From positions 1 through 7,484 of the forward strand of contig JAWOJF010000005.1 of the NCBI GenBank assembly GCA_046481785.1: DNA of 7,484 nucleotides, read 5' to 3'. The notes under the pieces are model-generated. The model saw only the letters and a list, made by a program, of their open reading frames with translations. It had not been told where the DNA came from and searched no databases. Shown piece after piece: positions 1 through 6,737 of the stretch. The position numbers and the translations under genes are program-made. How positions within the stretch are numbered: position 1 is the stretch's first letter; every line of letters begins with the position of its first letter. Source of the stretch: JAWOJF01 sp046481785. Its GTDB lineage: Bacteria > Bacteroidota > Ignavibacteria > Ignavibacteriales > Ignavibacteriaceae.

Positions 1-34
1 CTGTTATTATTATGAGTAAAAAGATTATCTTCAT
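1..34 (-). CDS. N-terminal start of a possible exported protein (partial, off left edge)
   Basis: On the minus strand an ATG at 34-32 opens a frame that stays open to the window edge, giving only 11 residues (MKIIFLLIIIT). A lysine followed by a run of I, L and F is what the start of a signal peptide or first membrane helix looks like, and two other exported proteins in this window start similarly. It would be divergent from the redoxin gene, with about 70 bases between the starts. There is no clear ribosome binding site (only GAG about 8 bases upstream), and a fragment this short could be chance. No function can be given. Confidence 0.3.
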   Translation of the reverse strand, partial: MKIIFLLIIIT

Positions 35-94
35 TGTTAACTCAAATTTAAATATAACTTAATTTATTTACTAAGATTGTTTTATGCAAAAACC

Positions 95-100
95 GGAGGA
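95..100 (+). promoter_or_regulatory. Ribosome binding site fixing the redoxin start
   Basis: GGAGGA lies three bases before the ATG at 104. A TTG at 77 in the same frame would add nine residues but has no purine-rich site before it, and it would place this GGAGGA inside the coding region. The ATG at 104 is therefore the better start. Confidence 0.65.
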
Positions 101-103
101 TTT

Positions 104-646
104 ATGACTGGAAAAAGATTAAAAATAGGAGAACAGGCACCTGATTTTAACCTGCCCGGTGTTGATGGAAAAAATTATTCACTTAATACATTCCGTTCAA
201 AAAAAGCTTTGATTGTAATTTTTAGCTGTAACCATTGTCCCTATGTACAGGCTTATGAAGAAAGAATAAAAGCTATACAGAAGGATTATGCGGATAAAGG
301 AACTGCTGTAGCTGCCATTAGTTCAAATGATGATTCTCAATACCCGGAAGATTCATTTGATGAGATGAAAAAAAGAGCAAAAGAGCGGGAGTTTAATTTC
401 CCTTATCTCAGGGATGAAGATCAGACAATTGCAAAAGCATATGGAGCAACACACACACCGGAAATTTTTCTTTTTGATTCACAAAGGAAACTTATTTACC
501 AGGGTAAAATTGATGATAACTGGAAAGAACCAGAAAAAGTAAAAAACAGCTATTTAAGAGAAGCACTTGATGAATTATTTGCCGGAGAGGAAATATCAGT
601 TCCTGAAACATGGTCAATAGGCTGTACAATAAAATGGAAAGAATAA
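104..646 (+). CDS. Thioredoxin-family redoxin (AhpC/TSA-like, CNHC active site)
   Basis: A 180-residue cytoplasmic thioredoxin-fold protein with no signal peptide. An N-terminal stretch typical of AhpC/TSA and redoxin proteins (GEQAPDFNLPGVDG, residues 9-22) leads into a beta strand and the CxxC motif C42-N-H-C45, followed by PYV. The cis-proline of the fold is in THTPEIFLFD (P119). The tail ends in GCTIKWKE, with a third cysteine at C174; a GC-x-IKW tail is a recurring feature of this PRX-like subgroup. By family it should act as a thiol-disulfide oxidoreductase or peroxidase-like protein; the substrate is unknown. The TTG at 77 is a less likely start. The gene stands alone, divergent from the fragment at the left edge and convergent with the beta-barrel gene. 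The family is clear, the physiological role is not. Confidence 0.93.
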   Translation: MTGKRLKIGEQAPDFNLPGVDGKNYSLNTFRSKKALIVIFSCNHCPYVQAYEERIKAIQKDYADKGTAVAAISSNDDSQYPEDSFDEMKKRAKEREFNFPYLRDEDQTIAKAYGATHTPEIFLFDSQRKLIYQGKIDDNWKEPEKVKNSYLREALDELFAGEEISVPETWSIGCTIKWKE

Positions 647-672
647 GTCATTTGTAGAATGACATTTATGTC
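647..672. terminator. Weak hairpins between convergent genes, possible bidirectional terminator
   Basis: Immediately after the redoxin stop, GTCATT (647-652) pairs with AATGAC (658-663) across a five-base loop, and the overlapping GACAT (661-665) pairs with ATGTC (668-672). The two hairpins are mutually exclusive. Neither is GC-rich or followed by a clean T run, so termination activity is only suggested by their place between two converging genes. Confidence 0.25.
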
Positions 673-712
673 GTTTATTGGGAAATGAGAAAAACTCCTC
701 TAATAGGGCATA

Positions 713-1369
713 TCAGTACATTAAACCAATATTAATGGTAAGATAAACGCCGCCAAGATCTTTATTAAACCTGCCTCTTAAACTCTCCACTCCCTCATCA
801 AAGAAGTGAACAAAATAGTAGCGGAGGTTTATTCCAACCAGGCTGGATTTGTCCAATCCAAAATTAGCTCCCAGGCCTATATAACTTCCAAAGGCATATT
901 TTGCCTGTGCTTTTCCAAAGGCGCTGAAAAATTCCTTTTCGTACGGTGTAGTAAGCGCCATTGTCGGTCCTATAGCAGCATTTATATATGGGCGCAGATT
1001 GTCGTAAATAACATCTTCAAATAATCTGTATTGAATTCCAAAATTCAAAGGAATTAAAAACACCCTGTTCTTTTTTTCGGGAGTAAATTCAATAGGCCTG
1101 CCGTATATATCATACCCGATAAATTCAAATTCATTTTCATCTTTAGCTTCAGAAATGGAGAGATCACTAAAAAAAGTAACGGTAGGTGATAACTGCCTGC
1201 GGTAAAAAGTACCAAGGCCAAATCCGCCTTCACTAAACATAATATCCATCCCAAATGCATTATCCGGGAATATTTCGGGTTCTTTTGGCGGTGCCATTTC
1301 ACCAATCCCCTGGGCATATATGCCTAAAAAGGGGAGTAAAAATATTGCAGTAAATAATATCTTCTTCAT
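713..1369 (-). CDS. Predicted outer-membrane beta-barrel protein
   Basis: A 218-residue exported protein. Residues 1-19 form a standard signal peptide (two lysines, a hydrophobic core, then a likely cut after IYA, before Q20). The mature part alternates hydrophobic and polar residues in short stretches, for example the segments around GGFGLGTFYRRQ, RVFLIPLNFGIQYRLF, YAFGSYIGLGANFG and VGINLRYYFVHFF. It ends with VYLTINIGLMY, an amphipathic strand with a C-terminal aromatic residue. This is the pattern of a small eight-strand-type outer-membrane barrel in the Bacteroidetes/Chlorobi group. The start is preceded only by an A/G-rich stretch (GAAAAGAAA), a weak leader common in such genomes. It lies 105 bases downstream of the Asp-box gene on the same strand, and that gap shows no clear promoter or terminator. 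No enzymatic motif is visible and the specific function is unknown. Confidence 0.85.
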   Translation of the reverse strand: MKKILFTAIFLLPFLGIYAQGIGEMAPPKEPEIFPDNAFGMDIMFSEGGFGLGTFYRRQLSPTVTFFSDLSISEAKDENEFEFIGYDIYGRPIEFTPEKKNRVFLIPLNFGIQYRLFEDVIYDNLRPYINAAIGPTMALTTPYEKEFFSAFGKAQAKYAFGSYIGLGANFGLDKSSLVGINLRYYFVHFFDEGVESLRGRFNKDLGGVYLTINIGLMY

Positions 1370-1474
1370 TTTCTTTTCAATTTTGTTTTATAAAAATATA
1401 CAACTTAATCAGAATTTCAACTATATAATTCGTCATACCTTATTTTTTTCCCATTTCCGGTCGAAACGCTGATT

Positions 1475-2746
1475 TTATTTCAAAAGAACCATTTTCCGGG
1501 TTTCGGAGTAATTTTCAGCATTAAGGCGATAAAAATAAGTACCGCCCGATAGATTATCGGAATTAAATTGAATAATATAGACACCGGGAGACTGCTCCTG
1601 GTTTATTAGTGTTATCACTTCTCTTCCGGTGATATCAAAAATCTTTAATGTAACATAACTTAGCCGGGGTATGTAATATTTTATTATTGTTGAAGGATTA
1701 AACGGATTAGGGAAATTATTTTCAAGCAGATATTTCTCTGCTGAAAGATTTTTATTTTTTACAAACACAGTACCGGTGTATTTGTAAACGTATCCGTTAT
1801 CGGCTAAAAGCCACCCGTTATTTGCATCAGGAAAGACAATATCTCTTCGAGTATATTCTATATCATCTTCTATCAGTGTCCAGCTTTTACCTGTATCATT
1901 ACTGAAGAACAAATTACTTCCGTTTGTTAACCAAACTCTGGAAGGATCTCCGGGCATAAACTCAAAGTCATTACCCCACCCTGTATATGGGAAAGAAATA
2001 TGTTCCCAGGTTACTCCGCCATCAGTTGTTCTCAATATTAATGAATCATCATATGCCAGACCCAGGTTGTTGTCAAAAAATTTTACAACTTCTAAATATT
2101 TATTATAATTTGTTGCAGACCAGTTTATACCGCCATCGGTAGTTTTATATAATTTCTGAGGATTAACACCAGAAGGGAAAAAGTATCCTGTATTTATATT
2201 AACAAAATCGAGCCGCTTCCAAATATCACCGGATACCCCTCCAAATACAGAATTGTTTATGTTTATCCAGTTGTTTCCGCCGTCGGTGGTTCTTAAAAAG
2301 ACAGCAGCACCCGTTTCCGGGTCAAGGGCATCACCCATACAAATTCCATTGTTCTCATCAAACATTTCTATATAATTCAGGAATTTTGTCAGGGTTGTAT
2401 CATAAAATCTTAAACTCCAACTGCTGCCGCCATCCGGAGTTTGAAATATCTTTCCATCATCTGTACATATAAAAATATTAAGACTGGTTACCATTGAAAT
2501 ATCAACAGCTTCTTTGTTCTGTTCAGGCAGAAAAACTTCAAGCCAGTTTTCACCGCCATCCGTAGTTTTATAAATAGAGAAATCAAAGCAGCATATGGCA
2601 TTGTTTCCATTGATTGCATCTATAGACAGTCCATGTTCACTGTTCGGATTAATACCGTTGTTTTTTAAGACCCATTGAGCATGCAGCGGCGTGATAAAAG
2701 ATAAAAGGAGAGCTGTTACTAACAGGACTAAATTTGTAAACTTCAT
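1475..2746 (-). CDS. Secreted Asp-box (BNR-like) beta-propeller protein with T9SS sorting domain
   Basis: A 423-residue exported protein. A signal peptide covers residues 1-23 (cut likely after LHA, before Q24). Six Asp-box motifs of the form TTDGGxxW follow, with tryptophans at 68, 110, 160, 209, 247 and 289. They are 38-50 residues apart, as expected for successive blades of a beta-propeller; the sixth is degenerate (SNDTGKSW). From about residue 339 to the end comes a type IX secretion C-terminal sorting domain: NNFPNPFNPSTIIKY, then the FDITGREV strand and the final GGTYFYRL and KMVLLK strands. The protein should be exported by Sec, cross the outer membrane by T9SS, and end on the surface or outside. 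Asp-box proteins include sialidases and photosystem II assembly factor-like proteins, but no sialidase catalytic set is evident, so no activity is assigned. AAGGGG at 2757-2752 supports the start. Confidence 0.92.
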   Translation of the reverse strand: MKFTNLVLLVTALLLSFITPLHAQWVLKNNGINPNSEHGLSIDAINGNNAICCFDFSIYKTTDGGENWLEVFLPEQNKEAVDISMVTSLNIFICTDDGKIFQTPDGGSSWSLRFYDTTLTKFLNYIEMFDENNGICMGDALDPETGAAVFLRTTDGGNNWININNSVFGGVSGDIWKRLDFVNINTGYFFPSGVNPQKLYKTTDGGINWSATNYNKYLEVVKFFDNNLGLAYDDSLILRTTDGGVTWEHISFPYTGWGNDFEFMPGDPSRVWLTNGSNLFFSNDTGKSWTLIEDDIEYTRRDIVFPDANNGWLLADNGYVYKYTGTVFVKNKNLSAEKYLLENNFPNPFNPSTIIKYYIPRLSYVTLKIFDITGREVITLINQEQSPGVYIIQFNSDNLSGGTYFYRLNAENYSETRKMVLLK

Positions 2747-2771
2747 AGCAACCCCTTATCGATAATGTTTA

Positions 2772-2790
2772 ATTAACGGTTTCCGTTAAT
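2772..2790 (-). terminator. Perfect inverted repeat after sdhB, possible terminator
   Basis: ATTAACGG (2772-2779) and CCGTTAAT (2783-2790) form a perfect eight-base-pair stem with a three-base loop, in the 54-base gap between the sdhB stop and the Asp-box gene start. On the minus strand it is followed by TAAACATTATC rather than a T run, so it is not a textbook intrinsic terminator. It may end the sdh transcript weakly, stabilise its 3' end, or be a regulatory palindrome before the next gene. Confidence 0.45.
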
Positions 2791-2800
2791 ACCCGGAATA

Positions 2801-3574
2801 TTAATCTTCAGTTTCTCTTTCTTTAGTCAGATTAGCTCTAAAATATTCGCGCCTTAATGTAGCAATAGTATCCATAGAAATTCCTTTGGGGCATTCAGCC
2901 GAACAGGCTTCGGTATTAGTACAGGAGCCAAAACCTTCTGCTTCCATCTGCGCAACCATAGCAAGGGCTCTTTTTTCCCGCTCTGCTTTTCCCTGCGGAA
3001 GTCTTGCAAGGTGAGCAATTTTTGCAGATACAAAAAGCATAGCAGATGCATTTTTACAAACCGCAACACAAGCACCGCAGCCAATACATTCAGCCGCATC
3101 AAGAGCTTTTTCCTGTGTTTCCTTTGGAATTAAAATGGAATTAGCTTCAGGGGTACCGCCTGTATTTACAGAAACAAATCCACCTGCAGCAATTATCCTG
3201 TCGAATGCAGAACGATCAACTATTAAATCTTTTAAAACAGGAAAGGCTTTTGCACGGAATGGTTCAATAACAATTGTATCGCCATCCTTAAAACTGCGCA
3301 TATGAAGCTGACAGGTTGCAATTCCTCTCTGCGGACCATGCGGCCTTCCGTTGATAAACATACTGCAGCTTCCGCATATTCCCTCGCGACAGTCATGGTC
3401 AAATGCAACAGGCTCCTCACCTTTTTTTATAAGCTCTTCATTTATAACATCTATCATTTCAAGAAAAGACATATCCGGAGAAACATCATTAGCTTCATAA
3501 TTTGCAAAATAGCCTTTTGCATCCCTGTTTTTCTGTCTCCAAATCTTAAGATGTAAATTCATATGATTAGCCAT
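2801..3574 (-). CDS. sdhB: Succinate dehydrogenase/fumarate reductase iron-sulfur subunit
   Basis: A 257-residue iron-sulfur subunit of complex II, carrying electrons from the flavoprotein to the membrane cytochrome on the cytoplasmic face. The N-terminal plant-ferredoxin-type domain has the [2Fe-2S] cysteines C62, C67, C70 (CREGICGSC) and C88. The C-terminal domain has CIGCGACVAVC with C163, C166 and C169 plus C228 (in CPKG) for [4Fe-4S], and C173, C218 and C224 for the third cluster, [3Fe-4S] by spacing. All eleven ligands are present and spaced as in known SdhB proteins. AAGGAA six bases before the ATG at 3574 supports this start over the internal Met5. Unusually, sdhB lies about 515 bases from sdhA, with the antitoxin-like gene and repeats between them, so it may need its own promoter or a long polycistronic message. 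I saw no confident promoter in the 46-base gap upstream. Confidence 0.97.
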   Translation of the reverse strand: MANHMNLHLKIWRQKNRDAKGYFANYEANDVSPDMSFLEMIDVINEELIKKGEEPVAFDHDCREGICGSCSMFINGRPHGPQRGIATCQLHMRSFKDGDTIVIEPFRAKAFPVLKDLIVDRSAFDRIIAAGGFVSVNTGGTPEANSILIPKETQEKALDAAECIGCGACVAVCKNASAMLFVSAKIAHLARLPQGKAEREKRALAMVAQMEAEGFGSCTNTEACSAECPKGISMDTIATLRREYFRANLTKERETED

Positions 3575-3620
3575 TTTAATTTCCTTATTATTATTTAGCC
3601 ATGTACTGCATTGAACTAAG

Positions 3621-3827
3621 TTATTGCAATGCCTGGATTATTTTTTTATTACCCCTAAGTACAGTATTTACAACTGTTTGTGAGTCACTCTTTTTCTGCT
3701 TTGCAATCTCATGAATAAACTCAGGTATATCTTCATCAAGATATATGGGAATATTGAAATGTGTATTCTCTTTATAAAATTTCCCTCTAATCCCTTTTGA
3801 AAAATCATATTCTTTTTTCATTTTCAT
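3621..3827 (-). CDS. Small CopG/ribbon-helix-helix-type antitoxin-like protein
   Basis: A 68-residue protein with the N-terminal signature KEYDFSKGIRGKFY (residues 5-18), then a short strand (HFNIPIYLDEDI) and a helical part through FIHEIAKQKKSDSQTVVNTVL. This resembles, from memory, small CopG/BrnA-like antitoxins that start MKKEYDFSKGxRGKFY and are usually encoded next to a BrnT-like toxin. Such proteins bind and neutralise the toxin and repress the operon. The ATG at 3827 overlaps the TGA of an upstream reading frame as ATGA; the internal ATG at 3821 would give the family-typical MKKEYDF start. Neither has a strong ribosome binding site. No complete toxin gene is adjacent; see the possible remnant at 3824-3898. 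It lies between sdhA and sdhB on the same strand, so sdh transcription probably reads through it. The family call is moderately sure, the partner is missing. Confidence 0.7.
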   Translation of the reverse strand: MKMKKEYDFSKGIRGKFYKENTHFNIPIYLDEDIPEFIHEIAKQKKSDSQTVVNTVLRGNKKIIQALQ

Positions 3828-3898
3828 CTGATTGCCGTGTTTTCCCTATCAATTTCCCGATATGTATGTACAACAACAATGCAAATATTATAATTCTC
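3824..3898 (-). pseudogene. Possible remnant of a BrnT-like toxin C-terminal region
   Basis: Between a TAA at 3901-3899 and the TGA at 3826-3824, one minus-strand frame reads ENYNICIVVVHTYREIDREN and then TAIR. As I recall BrnT-type toxins, they carry a VVVHTYRE-like strand and then IRIISARKA; here the frame stops exactly after AIR, so the ISARKA segment is missing. Its stop overlaps the antitoxin ATG (ATGA), the usual toxin-antitoxin arrangement. No in-frame toxin N-terminus (of the FEWDxxKN type) is found upstream, so the toxin would be deleted and non-functional. Only about 24 residues support this; chance similarity is possible. Confidence 0.35.
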
Positions 3899-3951
3899 TT
3901 AAAAATAGTTCCATAATTCTTTTGTTCAGAAATTTTTAACTCATTTAATCT

Positions 3952-3989
3952 CTTGCCTTTAACCAGCATGCTTCGGCAAGCAGTCATGC
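3952..3989. repeat. Overlapping inverted repeats next to the hexamer array
   Basis: GCATG (3966-3970) pairs with CATGC (3985-3989), enclosing a small CTTCGGCAAG hairpin. Alternatively CTTGCC (3952-3957) pairs with GGCAAG (3975-3980). The pairings compete. No T run follows on either strand, so I do not call a terminator. It may be part of the same repeat-rich insertion as the neighbouring array. Confidence 0.4.
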
Positions 3990-4008
3990 TTTTGAACCTG
4001 CTTCGGTA

Positions 4009-4080
4009 CTTGCTCCTGCTCTTACTCTTACTCTTGAACTTGCTCTTGAACTTGAACTTGAACTTGCTCTTGCTCCTGCA
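4009..4080. repeat. Degenerate hexanucleotide tandem array (CTTGNN units)
   Basis: Twelve consecutive six-base units read on the plus strand as CTTGCT, CCTGCT, CTTACT twice, CTTGAA, CTTGCT, CTTGAA three times, CTTGCT twice, and CCTGCA. On the sdh-coding strand this is a purine-rich run of AGCAAG and TTCAAG units. It begins about 10 bases after the sdhA stop. The stretch from 3828 to 4089 holds this array, the hairpins at 3952-3989 and the toxin remnant; I see no intact gene in it. Confidence 0.9.
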
Positions 4081-4089
4081 TGCTCTTTG

Positions 4090-6003
4090 CTATTTATAGC
4101 TCCTCTGCGAAGGATGCACATATTCAAAAGTAAGTTGTTCTTTGTGCATTTCAGGTTTATTGCCATCACCTTTAAATTCCCATGCACCTACATAAGAAAA
4201 ATTTTCATCATCACGTTTAGCTTCATTTTCTTCGGTCTGACTCTCTTCCCTGAAATGCCCGCCGCATGATTCCCTTCTTTGAAGAGCATCTTCTGCCATA
4301 AGTTCACCAAGCTCAAGAAAGTCTGCAACTCTTCCGGCTTTTTCAAGGGACTGATTCAGTTCCTCATTTGCACCAACCACATTAACGTTTCTCCAGAATT
4401 CTTCTCTTATCTCCGGTATTTTTGCAACAGCATGTTTTAATCCCTTCTCATTTCTTGCCATACCAACATCATCCCACATTACTGCACCAAGCTCGCGGTG
4501 GAAGTCATCAACAGTTTTCTTTCCTTTAATGGAAAGGAGCTTGTCTATTCTTCCTTTTACTTCGCTTACAACCTGTTTAAATGCCGGATCATCAGTAGTA
4601 ACCTTTTCAAATTTTTCTGTGGCAAGGTATCCGCCAATTGTGTAAGGAATTACAAAGTACCCGTCTGCAAGGCCCTGCATTAAAGCAGAAGCACCCAAAC
4701 GGTTAGCGCCATGATCGGAAAAATTACATTCACCAAGAGCAAACAAACCGGGGATGGTTGTCATAAGATTATAATCAACCCATAAGCCGCCCATTGTATA
4801 ATGAACAGCGGGATAAATTCTCATAGGAACATTATAAGGATCTTCACCGGTTATCTGTTTGTACATATCAAACAGGTTGCCGTATTTTTCTTTTACCTTG
4901 TCTTTTCCAAGACGGCCGATAGCTTCGGCAAAATCCAGGTACACAGCTTTACCTGTGGCACCAACACCTTTACCTTCATCCGCCATTTCTTTTGAATTTC
5001 TTGAAGCAACATCGCGGGGTACAAGGTTTCCAAATGAAGGATATTTTCTTTCAAGAAAATAATCTCTTTCCGATTCGGGTATCTGGGCAGGTGAACGTTT
5101 ATCGCCGGTATTTTTGGGCACCCATACACGCCCATCGTTCCTTAAGCTTTCACTCATTAAGGTTAGCTTTGACTGATAATGGCCGGATACAGGAATACAA
5201 GTCGGGTGTATCTGTGTAAAACAAGGATTGCCAAATAAAGCGCCCCTTCTGTATGCACGCCAGATGGCACTTGCATTTGAACCTTTTGCATTAGTGGATA
5301 AATAATATGCATTACCATACCCGCCGGTAGCAAGAATAACAGCATCCGCTGCATGAGTTTCAATTTCACCTGTAATCATATTTCTTGTAACAATACCTCT
5401 TGCCTTACCATTTATAACAACAAGATCAAGCATTTCCCTGCGCGGGAACATACTTACCTGCTTTAAACCAACCTGCCTCATTAAGGCACTGTATGCACCA
5501 AGTAAAAGCTGCTGACCTGTTTCACCGCGTGCGTAAAAAGTTCTTGATACCTGTGTACCGCCGAAAGAACGGTTCTCAAGCAGGCCCCCATATTCTCTTG
5601 CAAAAGGCACACCCTGCGCAACACACTGATCAATAATGTTTACGCTTAGTTCTGCAAGCCGGTAAACATTCCCTTCACGTGCACGGTAATCTCCGCCTTT
5701 AACTGTATCATAAAATAACCTGTAAATACTGTCACCGTCATTCTGATAATTTTTTGCGGCATTTATACCCCCCTGGGCTGCTATACTGTGCGCTCTCCTG
5801 GGGCTATCCTGGAAACAGAATGCTTTTACTTTGTAGCCAAGTTCACCAAGAGTTGCAGCAGCAGAAGCACCCGCAAGCCCCGTACCTACTACAATTATTT
5901 CATATTTTCTTTTATTAGAGGGATTAACAAGTTTAAGATCAAACTTATAGTTTGTCCATTTCTGTTCTATATTTCCTGCTGGTATTTTTGAATCGAGTTT
6001 CAT
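4090..6003 (-). CDS. sdhA: Succinate dehydrogenase/fumarate reductase flavoprotein subunit
   Basis: A 637-residue catalytic subunit that interconverts succinate and fumarate using covalently bound FAD. The dinucleotide-binding motif GTGLAG is at residues 40-45 and the histidine expected to carry FAD is H72 in AHSIAAQGGI. Active-site elements follow: H266 (IHPT), R330 (PRDVASR), H401 (HYTMGG) and R435 (GANRLGASAL), with the FAD-contacting GECN at 424-427. About 33 residues precede the FAD fold, and the C-terminal tail is charged (EESQTEENEAKRDDEN), both usual for the non-classical Bacteroidetes-type enzyme rather than the E. coli type. The ATG is one base from the sdhC stop, and its Shine-Dalgarno lies inside the sdhC end, so translation is probably coupled. 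Direction in vivo cannot be told from sequence. No truncation or missing catalytic residue is seen. Confidence 0.97.
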   Translation of the reverse strand: MKLDSKIPAGNIEQKWTNYKFDLKLVNPSNKRKYEIIVVGTGLAGASAAATLGELGYKVKAFCFQDSPRRAHSIAAQGGINAAKNYQNDGDSIYRLFYDTVKGGDYRAREGNVYRLAELSVNIIDQCVAQGVPFAREYGGLLENRSFGGTQVSRTFYARGETGQQLLLGAYSALMRQVGLKQVSMFPRREMLDLVVINGKARGIVTRNMITGEIETHAADAVILATGGYGNAYYLSTNAKGSNASAIWRAYRRGALFGNPCFTQIHPTCIPVSGHYQSKLTLMSESLRNDGRVWVPKNTGDKRSPAQIPESERDYFLERKYPSFGNLVPRDVASRNSKEMADEGKGVGATGKAVYLDFAEAIGRLGKDKVKEKYGNLFDMYKQITGEDPYNVPMRIYPAVHYTMGGLWVDYNLMTTIPGLFALGECNFSDHGANRLGASALMQGLADGYFVIPYTIGGYLATEKFEKVTTDDPAFKQVVSEVKGRIDKLLSIKGKKTVDDFHRELGAVMWDDVGMARNEKGLKHAVAKIPEIREEFWRNVNVVGANEELNQSLEKAGRVADFLELGELMAEDALQRRESCGGHFREESQTEENEAKRDDENFSYVGAWEFKGDGNKPEMHKEQLTFEYVHPSQRSYK

Positions 6004-6004
6004 A

Positions 6005-6676
6005 TTAATTCCCTCCCCCTATTATTAGTAAAATATAAAGAGGGATTATGGCAAATCCCGCACAAATTAATATAGCAAAAGTAATCCCGGCACCTTTTAA
6101 CAGGGGTGTATACTTGTTATGACTTACTCCAAGCGTTTGAAATGCACTCTGAACCCCATGGACAAGATGAAAGGCCAGAAGGATCATTGCCAGTACATAA
6201 AAAGCAGCATACCATGGATCCTGGAATGCATTAATAGCACTCTGATACATTGTTTCATCGGGATGGCCAAAACGGTGAGCGAAGAAAAATGTTCTTAGGT
6301 GAATAACCAGAAAAATTAAAACTATTATGCCTGATTGAACCATAAACCGGGAATAAAATGAACTGTTAGCAGATGCATTAACCACTAAATATCCAACCGA
6401 GCGTGCTTTTTTGTTTAACCACCAAAGCCTTAATCCGTTAACTATATGATATATGAAAGCGGCAAATAAAACTATCTCTATTATACGGACAGGAATGTTA
6501 TTGGAACTGCTCATAAAAGATGCGTAAGCCTCAAATGCTTCTCCGCCATCATCTTTCAGAAGGAATAAATTGGCAACAAGGTGGATAACAAGATATACAG
6601 CCAGGAAAAACCCTGTTAATGCCATTATTAGCTTTTTTCCTATTGATGAATCAATAAAACGAATAAACCAGCCCAT
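6005..6676 (-). CDS. sdhC: Succinate dehydrogenase/fumarate reductase cytochrome b subunit (b558 type, di-heme)
   Basis: A 223-residue integral membrane protein with five predicted helices, roughly residues 14-40, 64-88, 113-133, 156-176 and 195-219. Histidines H32 (VIHLVANL), H77 (IYHIVNG), H126 (VIHLRTF) and H170 (AFHLVHG) sit in the first four helices at spacings of 44-49. This matches the four axial ligands of two b hemes in the single-anchor type of Bacillus SdhC and Wolinella FrdC, so no separate SdhD is expected. It anchors SdhA and SdhB and exchanges electrons with (mena)quinone. Residue 168, two before the fourth ligand, is alanine; from memory Wolinella FrdC has its essential Glu180 at the equivalent place, so that proton pathway looks absent. 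E67 is a membrane-embedded acid in helix II. It is first in the operon, with AAGGAG six bases before the ATG. Confidence 0.95.
   Translation of the reverse strand: MGWFIRFIDSSIGKKLIMALTGFFLAVYLVIHLVANLFLLKDDGGEAFEAYASFMSSSNNIPVRIIEIVLFAAFIYHIVNGLRLWWLNKKARSVGYLVVNASANSSFYSRFMVQSGIIVLIFLVIHLRTFFFAHRFGHPDETMYQSAINAFQDPWYAAFYVLAMILLAFHLVHGVQSAFQTLGVSHNKYTPLLKGAGITFAILICAGFAIIPLYILLIIGGGN
6011..6019 (-). promoter_or_regulatory. sdhA ribosome binding site embedded in the sdhC 3' end
   Basis: The minus strand reads GGGGGAGGG seven bases before the sdhA ATG. The same bases are the three terminal glycine codons of SdhC (GGG GGA GGG, then AAT TAA), so the SdhC tail GGGN is at least partly dictated by this site. 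With a one-base gap between stop and start (TAATATG), ribosomes ending sdhC probably reinitiate on sdhA. Confidence 0.8.
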
Positions 6677-6682
6677 TAAAAT

Positions 6683-6688
6683 CTCCTT
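6683..6688 (-). promoter_or_regulatory. sdhC ribosome binding site
   Basis: AAGGAG on the minus strand, six bases before the ATG at 6676-6674. A near-consensus site that fixes the sdhC start. Confidence 0.8.
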
Positions 6689-6737
6689 AGTATAATTAAC
6701 CCAATACAGGAAACCGGATTATTAAAAAATAATTTAT

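Noticed and set aside
13..63. Plus-strand 16-codon frame starting ATGAGTAAAAAG
   Set aside because: Short and with no visible ribosome binding site; the opposite-strand signal-peptide-like start is somewhat more plausible.
1441..1474. Short hairpin CATTTC / GAAACG downstream of the Asp-box gene
   Set aside because: Six pairs including one G-T, and no T run on the minus strand; too weak to call a terminator.
3608..3632. Inverted repeat GCATTG / CAATGC at the end of the antitoxin gene
   Set aside because: Six base pairs with a long or bulged loop, partly in coding sequence and no T run; not supported as a terminator.
3805..3987. Minus-strand frame of 60 residues between the array and the antitoxin
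   Set aside because: It overlaps the antitoxin start by 23 bases, begins in hairpin repeats, and has no recognisable motif; the toxin-like peptide lies in a different frame.
3984..4187. Minus-strand frame with a serine/arginine-rich stretch (ARASSSSSSRASS)
   Set aside because: Half overlaps the sdhA end in another frame and the rest is the hexamer array read as protein; low complexity, not a gene.
4490..5370. Several 60-80 residue frames on both strands inside sdhA
   Set aside because: Shadow frames of a highly conserved gene, with no independent start signals.
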